Assembly (NCBI GenBank): GCA_902589725.1
Contig: CACITU010000004.1
Span: forward strand, 32,834 to 96,833
Length of the DNA: 64,000 nucleotides
Reading direction: 5' to 3'
Origin: an uncultured Pelagibacteraceae bacterium
GTDB taxonomy: Bacteria; Pseudomonadota; Alphaproteobacteria; Pelagibacterales; Pelagibacteraceae
Shown piece by piece: positions 53,289 through 62,361 of the stretch. Positions within the stretch are counted from its first letter, which is position 1; every line of letters starts with the position of its first letter. The position numbers were made by a program, and so were the translations under genes. Under the pieces are notes generated by a model, which saw only the letters and a list, made by a program, of their open reading frames with translations, made no database searches and had not been told where the DNA came from.

Positions 53289-53293
53289 ACTAA
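53228..53293 (+). repeat. Right direct repeat (attR-like)
   Basis: Partner of 49360-49425, two differences. Its right border is the presumed original upstream flank of the small gene at 49193. Confidence 0.85.
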
Positions 53294-53299
53294 TAAATC

Positions 53300-53767
53300 T
53301 TATCTAAAAAATAAACTTTTTCTAATATCTATAATTTCTCTGATCTTTTTTTCTTTAGTAGCATTCCAAGAAACAAATAAAGTACATAATTGATACAAAG
53401 CAAATACCTCATTTTTTTCAATCTGGGATAAATTACCGTCTGCCTCTGAATAGTTTTCAAAATAAGAAATATTATTTCTTGCACAGTTTAAATAATATTT
53501 ACAGGCATCTGTTACTGTAGCAGTTGACCACCAGTTAGAGTCCCTGAAAAGATTAGATATTTCTTGATAGAAAGAACTTGTTTCAGAAATAATTAAATCT
53601 TTTTGAACATTTTCTGAAAATTGATCTAATTCAAATTGAATTAAAGCTAGTATTTTTTTTTCACTACTTCTTTTTACAAGAAGCTCAATGACGTTTCTAT
53701 ATGACATAGAATTAATTTTATTCCAATTATTAAAAAAATCGTTTGGTGCTTTGTTGAGATCACTCAT
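53300..53767 (-). CDS. Hypothetical protein, 155 aa
   Basis: Soluble, acidic to neutral, helical: starts LNKAPNDFFNNWNKINSMSY, has a Trp pair in RDSNWWSTATV and an ATVTDACKYYLNCARNNISY segment. No signal peptide, membrane helix or known motif. It is upstream of the island's right repeat and divergent from the FG-GAP gene across a 99-bp spacer that should hold both promoters. Not recognised; function unknown. Confidence 0.65.
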   Translation of the reverse strand: MSDLNKAPNDFFNNWNKINSMSYRNVIELLVKRSSEKKILALIQFELDQFSENVQKDLIISETSSFYQEISNLFRDSNWWSTATVTDACKYYLNCARNNISYFENYSEADGNLSQIEKNEVFALYQLCTLFVSWNATKEKKIREIIDIRKSLFFR

Positions 53768-53866
53768 ATTTGATAAATTTTTTAAATTTACTATTGAAAT
53801 TACACTAAATTAACTATGCCAATATTAACAGTTTTAATTTTAAATTTTTAGTCTAGTGGAAATTAA

Positions 53867-55294
53867 ATGAAAAAATTATTTACATTTTTATTAATATTTT
53901 TGAATATTTTTAATTATTCAAAGTCAGACGATTTTTTTGAAGATATAACTTATCAAATATTAGAAAATCAACCTAGATTAAGTTATGGCGTGTCTGTTTC
54001 AGATGTAAACAATGATGGAAATTTTGAATTTATTGTAACTGGATTTGGATTTAAAAATTTAGCCTTATCCTATAAAAAAGGTATTTTGTATAATTCAATT
54101 GACCAAAGTATATTTATAGACACAAATCGTAAAACTATAGGAGTAGCATCGTGTGATATTGATCAGGATGGTTATGAAGAAATATATTTTTTAAATACAG
54201 ATACTTATAGTGGAAACAAAAGATATTCAGACAGATTATTAGATTTTGATGGAAATAAATTTTTTGATTTATTTGAATTAGAAATAAACCAGAAAAATTT
54301 AAATCTTACAGCAGGTAGGTCAGTTGTATGTGTAGATAGAAATGGAAACGGAGCTTATGGAATATACGTTGCAAATTATGGAGGTCCGACAAGATTTTAT
54401 GAAAAAGATGGAAATGAAATATTAGACAAAGCTTCGAAACTAGGTATTGACAAAATTACTGGAGGCAGAGCAGTTATTTCAGGTAATATTTTATCTGGGA
54501 GATCAGATATTTTTGCTGCAAATGAAAGAGGGGAGAATTTTTTATATTATAATAATAATGGAAATTTTGTTGAACTTGCAAAAGACTATGCTGTTGATGA
54601 TATCTTTCAAAACGGCCGCGGGACTGCTTTAAGCGATATTTATTATAGAGGAAGATTAGATATATTAACTTCTAATTGGGAAGGGCCTCATCGAGCATTT
54701 GTTTTGAAAGATGATAAATTTGTAGACATAGCTGACAAAACTTTTAGCAGTCCGTCAAGAATTAGAACAGTAATCTCAGCAGATTTTGACAACGATGGTT
54801 ATGATGAAGTGTTCATGAATAACATTGGTGAGCCAAATAAATTATTTAAAATTTTAGATAATGGTGAGTTCAAAGACATAAATATTGGAAATGCTTTAGA
54901 AACTAATGGTTTAGGTACAGGGGCAGCAGTAGCTGATATAGATGGTGATGGAATACTTGAGCTTTTAATATCTCATGGAGAATCTGGTTATCAACCCTTA
55001 ACTTTATACAAGGCAAATTCAAAAAATAATGATTATTTAAGAATTAAACCAATTAATATTTATGGAGCTCCAGCAAGGGGTGCCACAGTTACACTTATTT
55101 CAAATTTAAGAACTCATTCTAAAACAATAGATGCAGGTTCGGGTTACTTGTGTCAAATGGAGCCAGTGGCACATTATGGAATTCGTAAAAATGAGAGAAA
55201 TATTAAAATTTTAGTAACTTGGACAAATGGAAAAGAAGATATTTTTGAAATTAATAATTTAAATAAAACATTGGAAATTAAACAAAATAATTAA
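53867..55294 (+). CDS. Secreted FG-GAP/VCBS-repeat protein with ASPIC/UnbV C-terminus
   Basis: 475 aa with a signal peptide (cleavage near SKSD). At least four Ca-binding FG-GAP-like blades are seen: DVNNDGNFEFIVTGF, DIDQDGYEEIYF, DFDNDGYDEVFMNN and DIDGDGILELLISH. The C-terminal ASPIC/UnbV domain has GAPARGATVTL and ITVTW-type WTNGKEDIFE. Predicted extracellular or outer-surface beta-propeller that binds ligands or partners. It precedes a Cys-rich secreted protein by 7 bp, likely one transcript. Confidence 0.9.
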   Translation: MKKLFTFLLIFLNIFNYSKSDDFFEDITYQILENQPRLSYGVSVSDVNNDGNFEFIVTGFGFKNLALSYKKGILYNSIDQSIFIDTNRKTIGVASCDIDQDGYEEIYFLNTDTYSGNKRYSDRLLDFDGNKFFDLFELEINQKNLNLTAGRSVVCVDRNGNGAYGIYVANYGGPTRFYEKDGNEILDKASKLGIDKITGGRAVISGNILSGRSDIFAANERGENFLYYNNNGNFVELAKDYAVDDIFQNGRGTALSDIYYRGRLDILTSNWEGPHRAFVLKDDKFVDIADKTFSSPSRIRTVISADFDNDGYDEVFMNNIGEPNKLFKILDNGEFKDINIGNALETNGLGTGAAVADIDGDGILELLISHGESGYQPLTLYKANSKNNDYLRIKPINIYGAPARGATVTLISNLRTHSKTIDAGSGYLCQMEPVAHYGIRKNERNIKILVTWTNGKEDIFEINNLNKTLEIKQNN

Positions 55295-55301
55295 TCTTTT
55301 T

Positions 55302-55994
55302 ATGAAAAAATTTTTATTAATAATATTTACTACATTTTTAGTTTTGTCTTATAACTCAAGTTTAGAAGCACAAGAAAGAAATTATTATCAAGAATTAGTA
55401 AATGAGTGGAGTAAAATATTTCCAGATAGAAATAGAAACGCTGCTGGTCCAAAATTTTTTAAACATATATTAAATAAAGATATTACTTATCAGGAATTTG
55501 TAGAGTTTAATAAACTTTATTGTGCTGTATCTGGTTCTTTAATTGATCCTAACGCCGAACCTGAAAAAGTATATTTACAAGAAGTCAACACAAATAAAAA
55601 AATTTGTGGGGATTACTACAGATGCTGTATTCCATGTTCTTGTGATGTAATGAAATATTCAAAAGTGGAAAAAATGAAATATAAATTTAAAGATATTGAA
55701 AAAGAGTTTTATGTTTTAACCATTAAAAATCCATGTGGTAAAAAAAATTTTCCAAAACAAGTTAATAGAAATTACTTTTGTGATGGTGAAAGTTTATCAA
55801 ATGATCAAGTTATAGAACTAAATAATAGGCTAGTTATTGGCTTATTCCATAAAGCTAAATTTTGCGAAAAATCTGAAATTGTCAAAATAGATAATCATCA
55901 GGTTACAGGTTTGTTTTGTGAATTTAGAAATAATAAGCCTGATGAAGAGTTGCAAAGTGGCATGGGAGATATTTTTATAAAATTAGCAAGATAA
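55302..55994 (+). CDS. Secreted Cys-rich protein of unknown function
   Basis: 230 aa with a signal peptide (cleavage near SLEAQ). The mature part has a dense cysteine patch CGDYYRCCIPCSCD (about residues 102-115) and further Cys in NPCGKKNF, YFCDGE, KFCEKSE and LFCEF, giving around ten in all, suggesting metal binding or several disulfides. Located between the FG-GAP protein and a CDP-alcohol transferase. Not recognised. Confidence 0.7.
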   Translation: MKKFLLIIFTTFLVLSYNSSLEAQERNYYQELVNEWSKIFPDRNRNAAGPKFFKHILNKDITYQEFVEFNKLYCAVSGSLIDPNAEPEKVYLQEVNTNKKICGDYYRCCIPCSCDVMKYSKVEKMKYKFKDIEKEFYVLTIKNPCGKKNFPKQVNRNYFCDGESLSNDQVIELNNRLVIGLFHKAKFCEKSEIVKIDNHQVTGLFCEFRNNKPDEELQSGMGDIFIKLAR

Positions 55995-56006
55995 ATTTAG
56001 AAAAAA

Positions 56007-56744
56007 ATGAGTAAAGAAAAAAATATTAAAATGAATGAACTTTTTAAACAAGATAGATTTCTAAGTATTCTTGTTCATTTGTTGACTGGATTTGGAATTG
56101 TTACTGGTTTCTTTGCTTTAGTTGCTGTTATGAATAACAACCAAAAAGAGGCTTTTCTTTGGCTCGGTTTTGCATTTTTGATAGACAGTGTTGATGGAAC
56201 TTTAGCTAGAAAATTTAATGTGAAAAAAAATCTACCACATATCGATGGTAAAATGCTCGATAGTATAATTGATTTTTTTAACTATGTTATAATACCATCA
56301 GTAATGATTTATTGGTTTAGGTATGTACCAGACCAGTTTATTTTATTAATTCCTGTAATTTTAATTTTTATTTCTATTTATTCTTATGTGAACTTGAATA
56401 TCTTAACAAATGATAATTATTATAATGGTTTTCCTGCTATTTGGAATGTAATCGTACTTTACTTTTATATCTTTGGCACTAGCCAAAATTTTAATTTAAT
56501 ATTTTTAATTTTGTTAATATTACTTAAATTTTCTCCTTTAAAATGTATTCATCCATTAAGAGTTAAAAAATTTAAAAGTTTATCAATTATTTTTGCAGTA
56601 TTTTGGTTCATTACTTCAATTTTGCTAATCTTAATAAAAGATTTGAACATAAATACAGTATACGAGGTTTTCTTAATGTTTTTATGGGTTGTTTCAAATA
56701 TTTATTTTATATCTGTAAGTATATTTAAAACATTTAGAAATTAA
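56007..56744 (+). CDS. Phosphatidylcholine synthase-like CDP-alcohol phosphatidyltransferase
   Basis: 245 aa with about seven membrane helices. The CDP-alcohol signature is DSVDGTLARKFNVKKNLPHI, then DGKMLDSIIDFFNY. HLLTGFGIVTGFFAL before it and NGFPAIWNV after it match bacterial Pcs, which joins choline with CDP-diacylglycerol to form phosphatidylcholine in one step. Choline supply is not shown in the window. It follows two secreted-protein genes in the same direction and faces the Gfo/Idh/MocA operon. Confidence 0.82.
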   Translation: MSKEKNIKMNELFKQDRFLSILVHLLTGFGIVTGFFALVAVMNNNQKEAFLWLGFAFLIDSVDGTLARKFNVKKNLPHIDGKMLDSIIDFFNYVIIPSVMIYWFRYVPDQFILLIPVILIFISIYSYVNLNILTNDNYYNGFPAIWNVIVLYFYIFGTSQNFNLIFLILLILLKFSPLKCIHPLRVKKFKSLSIIFAVFWFITSILLILIKDLNINTVYEVFLMFLWVVSNIYFISVSIFKTFRN

Positions 56745-56749
56745 TTCAT

Positions 56750-57823
56750 TTAACAAGGAAGCCATGAATTATAAAGTTTATTTTTTTTATTTATTGGAAT
56801 TTCAATAACTTTATTTTGTCTAGACGAAGCATAGACAGCAGTAACAAATTCTAAAGAATTTCTAGCATCTGCTAAGGTTACCTCTTCACTAGGCAAACTG
56901 TTAAGTTTATTTGATATTTCTTCAAACATTCCAGCGTACCAAGATTTACTTTGTTTTACTTTAGATAACACATATTCAATTTGACTTTGTGTTATTGGTG
57001 TTCTTGGTAAAAAAGTCCACTCATCATCTGCTGGATTATAAGGTTTTTCAGGAGAAGCAGCAGACTCAGCAGTTAATCCCTCAAAACAAAATCGAAGTCT
57101 ACTAGTATCGTTTGCAGCACCCAATGTAATTGAACTTGTAACAAGAGCTCCAGTTTCCATTTCAATTGATAGAGCAGCACAATCCTCAACCTCAATATCA
57201 TTTACTCTAGTTTTTAATTTTGCAAAAACATTTGAAACAGGACCTAGGATCATACTAACTAAATCATGAATATGTATAGAGTGACTTAAAATTGCCCCAC
57301 CTTGTTCACCTTTCCAGGTTCCTCTCCAAGGTTTTGAATAATAATCTTTTCCTCTATTCCAGTGAGTTTCTAAAGATGCAACCAAAGGTTTTCCTGCCAA
57401 ACCAGATTTGATTAATGCTTTTAACTTTGAAAATCCTAAACCATATCGATATTGAAATACTGGAAAAATAATCTTGCCAGTTTCTTTGCTGATTCTTTCA
57501 AGTTCATCCACTTCTTTAAGACTTGATACTAAAGGTTTTTCGCAAATTACATGTTTTCCAGCCTCCAAAGCTTTTTTACAAGAAGAAAAATGTAAGTGAG
57601 GTGGAAGACAAATATCAATTATATCAATTTCTTTAACTTTTAAAACATCCTCAAAATTAAGAGAAATTTTTGTTTCTGTATTTGACTTTAATATTTTATC
57701 AATAGCTCTCCTAGTTAAACCACACAAAGTGTGAACATTAAATCTATCAGATACTTTTTGAAAGTCTTCAAAATGTTTTGCTCCTATATTTGTCCCAATT
57801 ATTGCTACTTGATATTTTTTCAT
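56750..57823 (-). CDS. Gfo/Idh/MocA-family oxidoreductase
   Basis: 357 aa. N-terminal Rossmann domain starts VAIIGTNIGAKHFEDFQKV, and the family motif EAGKHVICEKPLV (Lys-Pro of the active site) lies near residue 89. C-terminal alpha/beta domain contains GGAILSHSIHIHDL, which places the catalytic His. Acts on a sugar, inositol or similar polyol with NAD(P). It overlaps the second Gfo/Idh/MocA gene by 4 bp, so the pair may carry out successive oxidation and reduction. Substrate unknown. Confidence 0.9.
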   Translation of the reverse strand: MKKYQVAIIGTNIGAKHFEDFQKVSDRFNVHTLCGLTRRAIDKILKSNTETKISLNFEDVLKVKEIDIIDICLPPHLHFSSCKKALEAGKHVICEKPLVSSLKEVDELERISKETGKIIFPVFQYRYGLGFSKLKALIKSGLAGKPLVASLETHWNRGKDYYSKPWRGTWKGEQGGAILSHSIHIHDLVSMILGPVSNVFAKLKTRVNDIEVEDCAALSIEMETGALVTSSITLGAANDTSRLRFCFEGLTAESAASPEKPYNPADDEWTFLPRTPITQSQIEYVLSKVKQSKSWYAGMFEEISNKLNSLPSEEVTLADARNSLEFVTAVYASSRQNKVIEIPINKKNKLYNSWLPC

Positions 57824-58833
57824 TTTTTTTCAGCTTGCTCTTGAGCTTTAATAGCAAGTTCCATTGAAAGAAATGTTAGTTCCTGAGGACATGCAGTTTC
57901 TGTTCTATTTAAAACATCATAAATTAAATTATCAAAGTAGGGCAGCTTAACATTGGAACAATCAATATGTTTCACCTCATCATTGTTTGCTATAAATAAA
58001 TGATCGCCTTTTTCTGATTTTGCTAAATCTGTATATTTTCTTATTTCAATAAAACCCTTGTCTCCAAGTATTAATAATCTTCCATCCCCCCAAGTTGGAA
58101 GGGCATCTGGAGTAAACCAATCCAAACGAACATAACCATGCCCACCATTACCAGTTAGGTTCACTTCACCAAAATCTTGAAAACCAGGCATTTCTTTCTT
58201 TGTAGTATTTTCTACTAAAGCATGGTTGATTATTGCCTGATTTGAATTAGTAAAAACTAAAAATTGATGAATTTGGTGAGAACCAATATCGGTGATAATT
58301 CCTCCATAACTTTGACGATTATAAAACCAATCAGGTCTCTCATAGTTTCCTTGTCTATGTGGGCCTGTGCCAATAGTTTGTTTTATTTTTCCTATTTTGC
58401 CTTCATTTACTAATTCTTCAGCTTTAGCAACTGCAGCAACGTGAAATCTTTCAGAAAAATTTACTGACCAGATCTTTCCGGTGTCTTTAACAGTGTTTTT
58501 CAAATTATTTAATTGATCTAAGGTAGTACAGCCGGGTTTATCAACCATAACATCTTTACCAGCTTTTAAAGCATCTATTGAATGACCAGCTCTATCTACA
58601 GGGATCGAAGAGATTAAAATCATATCAATAGATAAGTCATTTAATATTTCCTCTTTATTTTCTTTTCTCTTAATATTTGGGTATTTTTTATTGAATTCTT
58701 GAAGAGTTAAAGGATCTCCTTCTGTCCAAAAACAATTACAACTACAACCTTCTTTAATCATTTCATCTAACATATCAAAAATATGTCCATGATCTATTCC
58801 AATTACCCCAAGGTTGAGCGTTTTTTTCATCAA
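57820..58833 (-). CDS. Gfo/Idh/MocA-family oxidoreductase (second paralogue)
   Basis: 337 aa. LGVIGIDHGHIFDMLDEMIK at the start and DALKAGKDVMVDKPGC with active-site Lys-Pro around residue 90; later GGIITDIGSHQIHQFLVF with the His pair. NAD(P)-dependent polyol or sugar oxidoreductase. It lies 1 bp after the PhyH gene and 4 bp into the other paralogue, so this is a three-gene operon. Confidence 0.9.
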   Translation of the reverse strand: MMKKTLNLGVIGIDHGHIFDMLDEMIKEGCSCNCFWTEGDPLTLQEFNKKYPNIKRKENKEEILNDLSIDMILISSIPVDRAGHSIDALKAGKDVMVDKPGCTTLDQLNNLKNTVKDTGKIWSVNFSERFHVAAVAKAEELVNEGKIGKIKQTIGTGPHRQGNYERPDWFYNRQSYGGIITDIGSHQIHQFLVFTNSNQAIINHALVENTTKKEMPGFQDFGEVNLTGNGGHGYVRLDWFTPDALPTWGDGRLLILGDKGFIEIRKYTDLAKSEKGDHLFIANNDEVKHIDCSNVKLPYFDNLIYDVLNRTETACPQELTFLSMELAIKAQEQAEKK

Positions 58834-59658
58834 TTAATAAGAACCTTTTTGTTTTGAACCTTTATAAAAAATTTCTTGCAAGAGATTATTTTCTTTTTTT
58901 CTAAGTAAAATACATTCTTCACTCATTAAAGTATTAGTTCTATGTATAACCTCATGATAATGATATTTATCCTCTCCTCTTGCAACTTGAACACTATTTT
59001 TACCAAGGGTTTGTTTTACATTTGTGCCTATATAACTTTGGATAACAAATCCTATTCTTCTATCATCACTTTTATTTATTCCTGATCCATGTACTATTCT
59101 TGGATGATGCAAAGACATCTGACCAGCTTTTAGTTCTATAAATTTAACTTTATCTTCAGGCACATTTTCTACTGTTTGACCTCTAGTAAGTAAATTCCCT
59201 TCATTAAATTTCTCATTGTGATCTTTAATATTTAAATGTGATTTAGGCCACATTTTCATACACCCATTATTTTCATTTGAGTCTGTTAAAGCTACCCATG
59301 CAGTAACCCAATTGTGTGGTTCTAATCCTATATACTTTGCATCTTGATGATAGCTTACAAAACCTTGCTCTTTAGGGTTTTTAATAAATAAAGTAGTGCT
59401 GCAAACTAAGATATTTTTTCCAATAATACTTTCTACTGCATCTAAAATTTTTGAATTATGTACAATCGAATCAAGTTTTGGTGAAATTAAATGAACATTG
59501 TATCTTCCTGCATTATCTATCTCATTCGGCATTTTTTTTTCAATGAATTCTATTTCTTTTCTTGCCTCTAATGCTTCACCATTCGACAAAACTTCAATAG
59601 GGGATATATACCCTTGATCTTCATACAGTTTAAGTTGATTTGATGTTAGATAAGTCAT
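58834..59658 (-). CDS. Phytanoyl-CoA dioxygenase (PhyH) family protein
   Basis: 274-aa Fe(II)/2-oxoglutarate dioxygenase. The metal triad is HxD in SYHQDAKYIG (about residues 103-105) and the distal His in HHPRIVHGSG (about residue 183-190), with an Arg for 2-oxoglutarate in DDRRIGFVIQSY. Family members hydroxylate lipids, ectoine and other small molecules. First gene of the operon with two Gfo/Idh/MocA oxidoreductases. Substrate unknown. Divergent from the MOSC gene by 46 bp. Confidence 0.88.
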   Translation of the reverse strand: MTYLTSNQLKLYEDQGYISPIEVLSNGEALEARKEIEFIEKKMPNEIDNAGRYNVHLISPKLDSIVHNSKILDAVESIIGKNILVCSTTLFIKNPKEQGFVSYHQDAKYIGLEPHNWVTAWVALTDSNENNGCMKMWPKSHLNIKDHNEKFNEGNLLTRGQTVENVPEDKVKFIELKAGQMSLHHPRIVHGSGINKSDDRRIGFVIQSYIGTNVKQTLGKNSVQVARGEDKYHYHEVIHRTNTLMSEECILLRKKENNLLQEIFYKGSKQKGSY

Positions 59659-59704
59659 ATTATTTTGAAAGATTATATGAGCACAACCTTTTCTTCAATA
59701 ATTT

Positions 59705-60154
59705 ATGGCCGAAGTATTTAAATTAGGAATTGCTGCCAACAATAATCAATCTATCTTAGAAGTAAATTCAATTGAAGTTTTAGCAAATAAAGGAATAGTA
59801 GGAGATCGTCATTTTCATGAGTCTAATGATCCCTACAATCAATTGTCATTAATAGAGTCTGAGAATATAGATGACTATAATATTAAATTTGGCCTTAATA
59901 TTCCTTATATAGATTTCAGAAGAAATGTAGTTACAAAAGGCATTAAATTAAATGATTTAATTGGAAAAAAACTTAAAGTTGGAAATGTAGAATTAGAGGC
60001 GATTGAATTATGCCGTCCATGTAGACATTTAACTGAAATGCTTGATCAAAAAAATATACTTAAAGAGTTTATGAGGAAGGGTGGACTGAGATGTCAAATT
60101 CTCTCTTCTTCTAAGATTAATATTGGTGATAAAATAGAGGTAATTAATATCTAA
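59705..60154 (+). CDS. MOSC-domain protein
   Basis: 149 aa, beta-barrel MOSC fold linked to Moco sulfurases. GIVGDRHFHESNDPYNQLSLIE and ELCRPCRHLTEML, with the conserved Cys in RPCRH near residue 107. May bind a molybdenum cofactor or sulfur. Molybdenum use in the genome is shown by the formate dehydrogenase locus. It is convergent with the MFS gene with a 4-bp overlap. Confidence 0.85.
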   Translation: MAEVFKLGIAANNNQSILEVNSIEVLANKGIVGDRHFHESNDPYNQLSLIESENIDDYNIKFGLNIPYIDFRRNVVTKGIKLNDLIGKKLKVGNVELEAIELCRPCRHLTEMLDQKNILKEFMRKGGLRCQILSSSKINIGDKIEVINI

Positions 60155-61455
60155 GTTTTTGCAGTTTCATTAACTGAAGTTTCATCAAGTGTTGCAGGCG
60201 CATCAGGATCTAGCTCCAATCCAGCTGGTGTAATCGTTGCTGGAACTGGTGTGAATGTTGAGTCTGGATTTTCAACAGTGCTTCTAATCTTCATTCTATA
60301 CAAACCAAATACACCAATTATTGAATGTGCCATAATCAAAAATACAAAAAAACCATTTAATCCAAACCATTCCATGAAAATTGCACACAAAATAGGACCA
60401 CTAATAGCCCCTACACCAAAAATTAATTGTAATCCACCACCTGCAGCAACAAATTTAGATTTTGGAACAAAGTCATTTGTATGGGCAAGATTAAGTGAGA
60501 ACAAAGGTAGACATAAACTTGTATAAAGTCCGACGGATATAAAAAAAATTATTTTTCTAAAAGCAAATTCATCCATATAATAAATATTTTGTATTGGATC
60601 ATTTGAAGTTAAAATTGCAATAAGTGCTAAAAGTGAACTACCAAATGTTGTTATAACTATTACTCTTCTTCTATCAAAAATATCTGAAAAATAACCAATT
60701 GGACCTTGACCCAAAACTCCAGCAATTGTTGCAACAAACAAAAGTATAGATGTTTCAAATAAAGTAAATTTTGCGATCGTTGCATAAACAGAAATTAAAG
60801 AAAAGAAAGCTGCATGAATTATTCCTGTAAAGAAGGAGCTTAAAGAACCAAGAGGTGAGATTTTATAAAGTTCCAGAATACTTATTGTTTCAATTTTTTT
60901 AAATTTAGGAGCGGATCTTTTTGTTAATAAAATAGGAACTAGAGCAACGGAAAGTAAAATAGAAACTAAAATAAAGGGTTCATAAGCTTCAGGTTTACTT
61001 ATATTAAGTAGAAGCATACCTAGAGCTAAACCAAAATAAATTACCATCATATAAGCAGACAATAGTTGCCCTCTATTTTTATTAGTTGCTCTGTCGTTTA
61101 ACCAGCTCTCAGTAACCACATAACAACTAACTAAGCTTATACCTGTTATAAATCTACTAATCGTCCACATTAGTGGATTTACATAAACAACTGCAACTAA
61201 AGCACTTAAAGATGCAAGTGAAGCGAATGCAGCAAATACTCTTATGTGACCAACTTTTGAAACAAAATTAGGAGTAGTTTTCGAGCCTATAAAGTAGCCA
61301 ACATAATATCCAGACATAAAAACACCAGTTGTAAAAACACTAAAATCCTCAAGTACTGATCGAATACCCATAATTTGCATTTGCAATCCATGAGCAATCA
61401 TCATTACTCCTATCCCAATAAATAGAGCCCAAGATTTTTTTACTTCTTTCTGCAT
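60151..61455 (-). CDS. Major facilitator superfamily transporter
   Basis: 434 aa with about twelve helices. The motif between helices 2 and 3 (GYFIGSKTTPNFVSKVGHIR) and its echo between 8 and 9 (GPIGYFSDIFDRRRVIV) are the MFS A-motifs. Resembles the YcaD/YfcJ-like drug or sugar efflux branch. C-terminal tail is acidic and Pro-rich (ATITPAGLELDPDAPATLDE). Substrate unknown. 30 bp upstream of the EamA gene in the same direction. Confidence 0.9.
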   Translation of the reverse strand: MQKEVKKSWALFIGIGVMMIAHGLQMQIMGIRSVLEDFSVFTTGVFMSGYYVGYFIGSKTTPNFVSKVGHIRVFAAFASLASLSALVAVVYVNPLMWTISRFITGISLVSCYVVTESWLNDRATNKNRGQLLSAYMMVIYFGLALGMLLLNISKPEAYEPFILVSILLSVALVPILLTKRSAPKFKKIETISILELYKISPLGSLSSFFTGIIHAAFFSLISVYATIAKFTLFETSILLFVATIAGVLGQGPIGYFSDIFDRRRVIVITTFGSSLLALIAILTSNDPIQNIYYMDEFAFRKIIFFISVGLYTSLCLPLFSLNLAHTNDFVPKSKFVAAGGGLQLIFGVGAISGPILCAIFMEWFGLNGFFVFLIMAHSIIGVFGLYRMKIRSTVENPDSTFTPVPATITPAGLELDPDAPATLDETSVNETAKT

Positions 61456-61485
61456 TTTAATTTTTAAAATTTTAATAATTGCTGG

Positions 61486-62361
61486 CTAAGTAGTTTTGGT
61501 TTGTGTTTTTTTTATGGCCAGCAAAGAGTGAATGGCTATAGTGATAATAATAACTATGCCCCCATAGATTGTTTCAGGAGAGGGTTGTTCTTTGATTACC
61601 ATCCAAACCCATAGTGGTCCAAGAATTGTCTCCAGAAGGAAAAATAGATTAACTTCTGCTGCTGTAATAAATCTGGGTGCTATAGTCACTAAAACAAATG
61701 GTATAGCTACGCACATCACGCACATTAAAGGGATATAAAATAGGTCATTTCCTATTAAAGAGAAATCTTTAACAAAGAAAAATGCAAATACTGCAACACA
61801 CAATTTACCAATAACAGCTGAAGGTACTAAATCAGTAGATTTTGCGTATCTTGCAATGTTTGCGTTACAAGCTAATCCAAAGGAAGTGATTAAACCAAAC
61901 ATGTCTCCATAAAAATTACCAAGACTTAAAGAATCGTAAAAAATATAAACACAAGCAATAAAGGTAATTATTATTGCAATCCAAGTTTTATTATCTGGTT
62001 TTTCTTTTAGGAAAATAGCTCCCAATATAGCTGAGAGCATTGGAGCAAGTGCCACCATTAACAAAGTATTTGCTACATTAGTATTTTGTATTGAAATAAT
62101 AAAAGTAATATTACAAATAGAAAAACTAATTACATAAAAAATACCAGGATAACCAATTTTAAACAAAGCTGTAAAAAATTTATTTTTATAAAATAAAATA
62201 AGACCAAAAAGAACAACAACAAACGGAATTGCACCCCTATAAAAAAGCATTCCCCAAGTTTCAATATTTGATAATCTAATTAGCAAAGAGTCTGGCGTTA
62301 TAAACATAATAGCAACAAACGCCATTAAAGAGCCTTTTTGTTGATTAGTTAGATTATTCAC
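61486..62361 (-). CDS. EamA/DMT-superfamily transporter
   Basis: 291 aa, ten helices in two repeats; NTNVANTLLMVALAPMLSAI ends repeat one and FLLETILGPLWVWMVIKEQP ends repeat two. It overlaps gshB by 4 bp, so it is co-transcribed with glutathione synthesis and could export a glutathione-related thiol or amino acid (inference). Confidence 0.88.
   Translation of the reverse strand: MNNLTNQQKGSLMAFVAIMFITPDSLLIRLSNIETWGMLFYRGAIPFVVVLFGLILFYKNKFFTALFKIGYPGIFYVISFSICNITFIISIQNTNVANTLLMVALAPMLSAILGAIFLKEKPDNKTWIAIIITFIACVYIFYDSLSLGNFYGDMFGLITSFGLACNANIARYAKSTDLVPSAVIGKLCVAVFAFFFVKDFSLIGNDLFYIPLMCVMCVAIPFVLVTIAPRFITAAEVNLFFLLETILGPLWVWMVIKEQPSPETIYGGIVIIITIAIHSLLAIKKTQTKTT

Larger units (their letters stand above)
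49360..53293. mobile_element. About 3.9-kb genomic island flanked by direct repeats
   Basis: The same 66-bp sequence lies at 49360-49425 and 53228-53293 in the same orientation. Between the copies are four genes of unknown role, one small minus-strand ORF, matched inner repeats near both ends, and an iteron array by the right end. The left copy is the 5' end of an intact gene and the right one is a truncated copy, as for an att site at a gene start. No integrase or transposase is in the segment, so it may be a remnant or rely on an outside recombinase. Confidence 0.7.
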
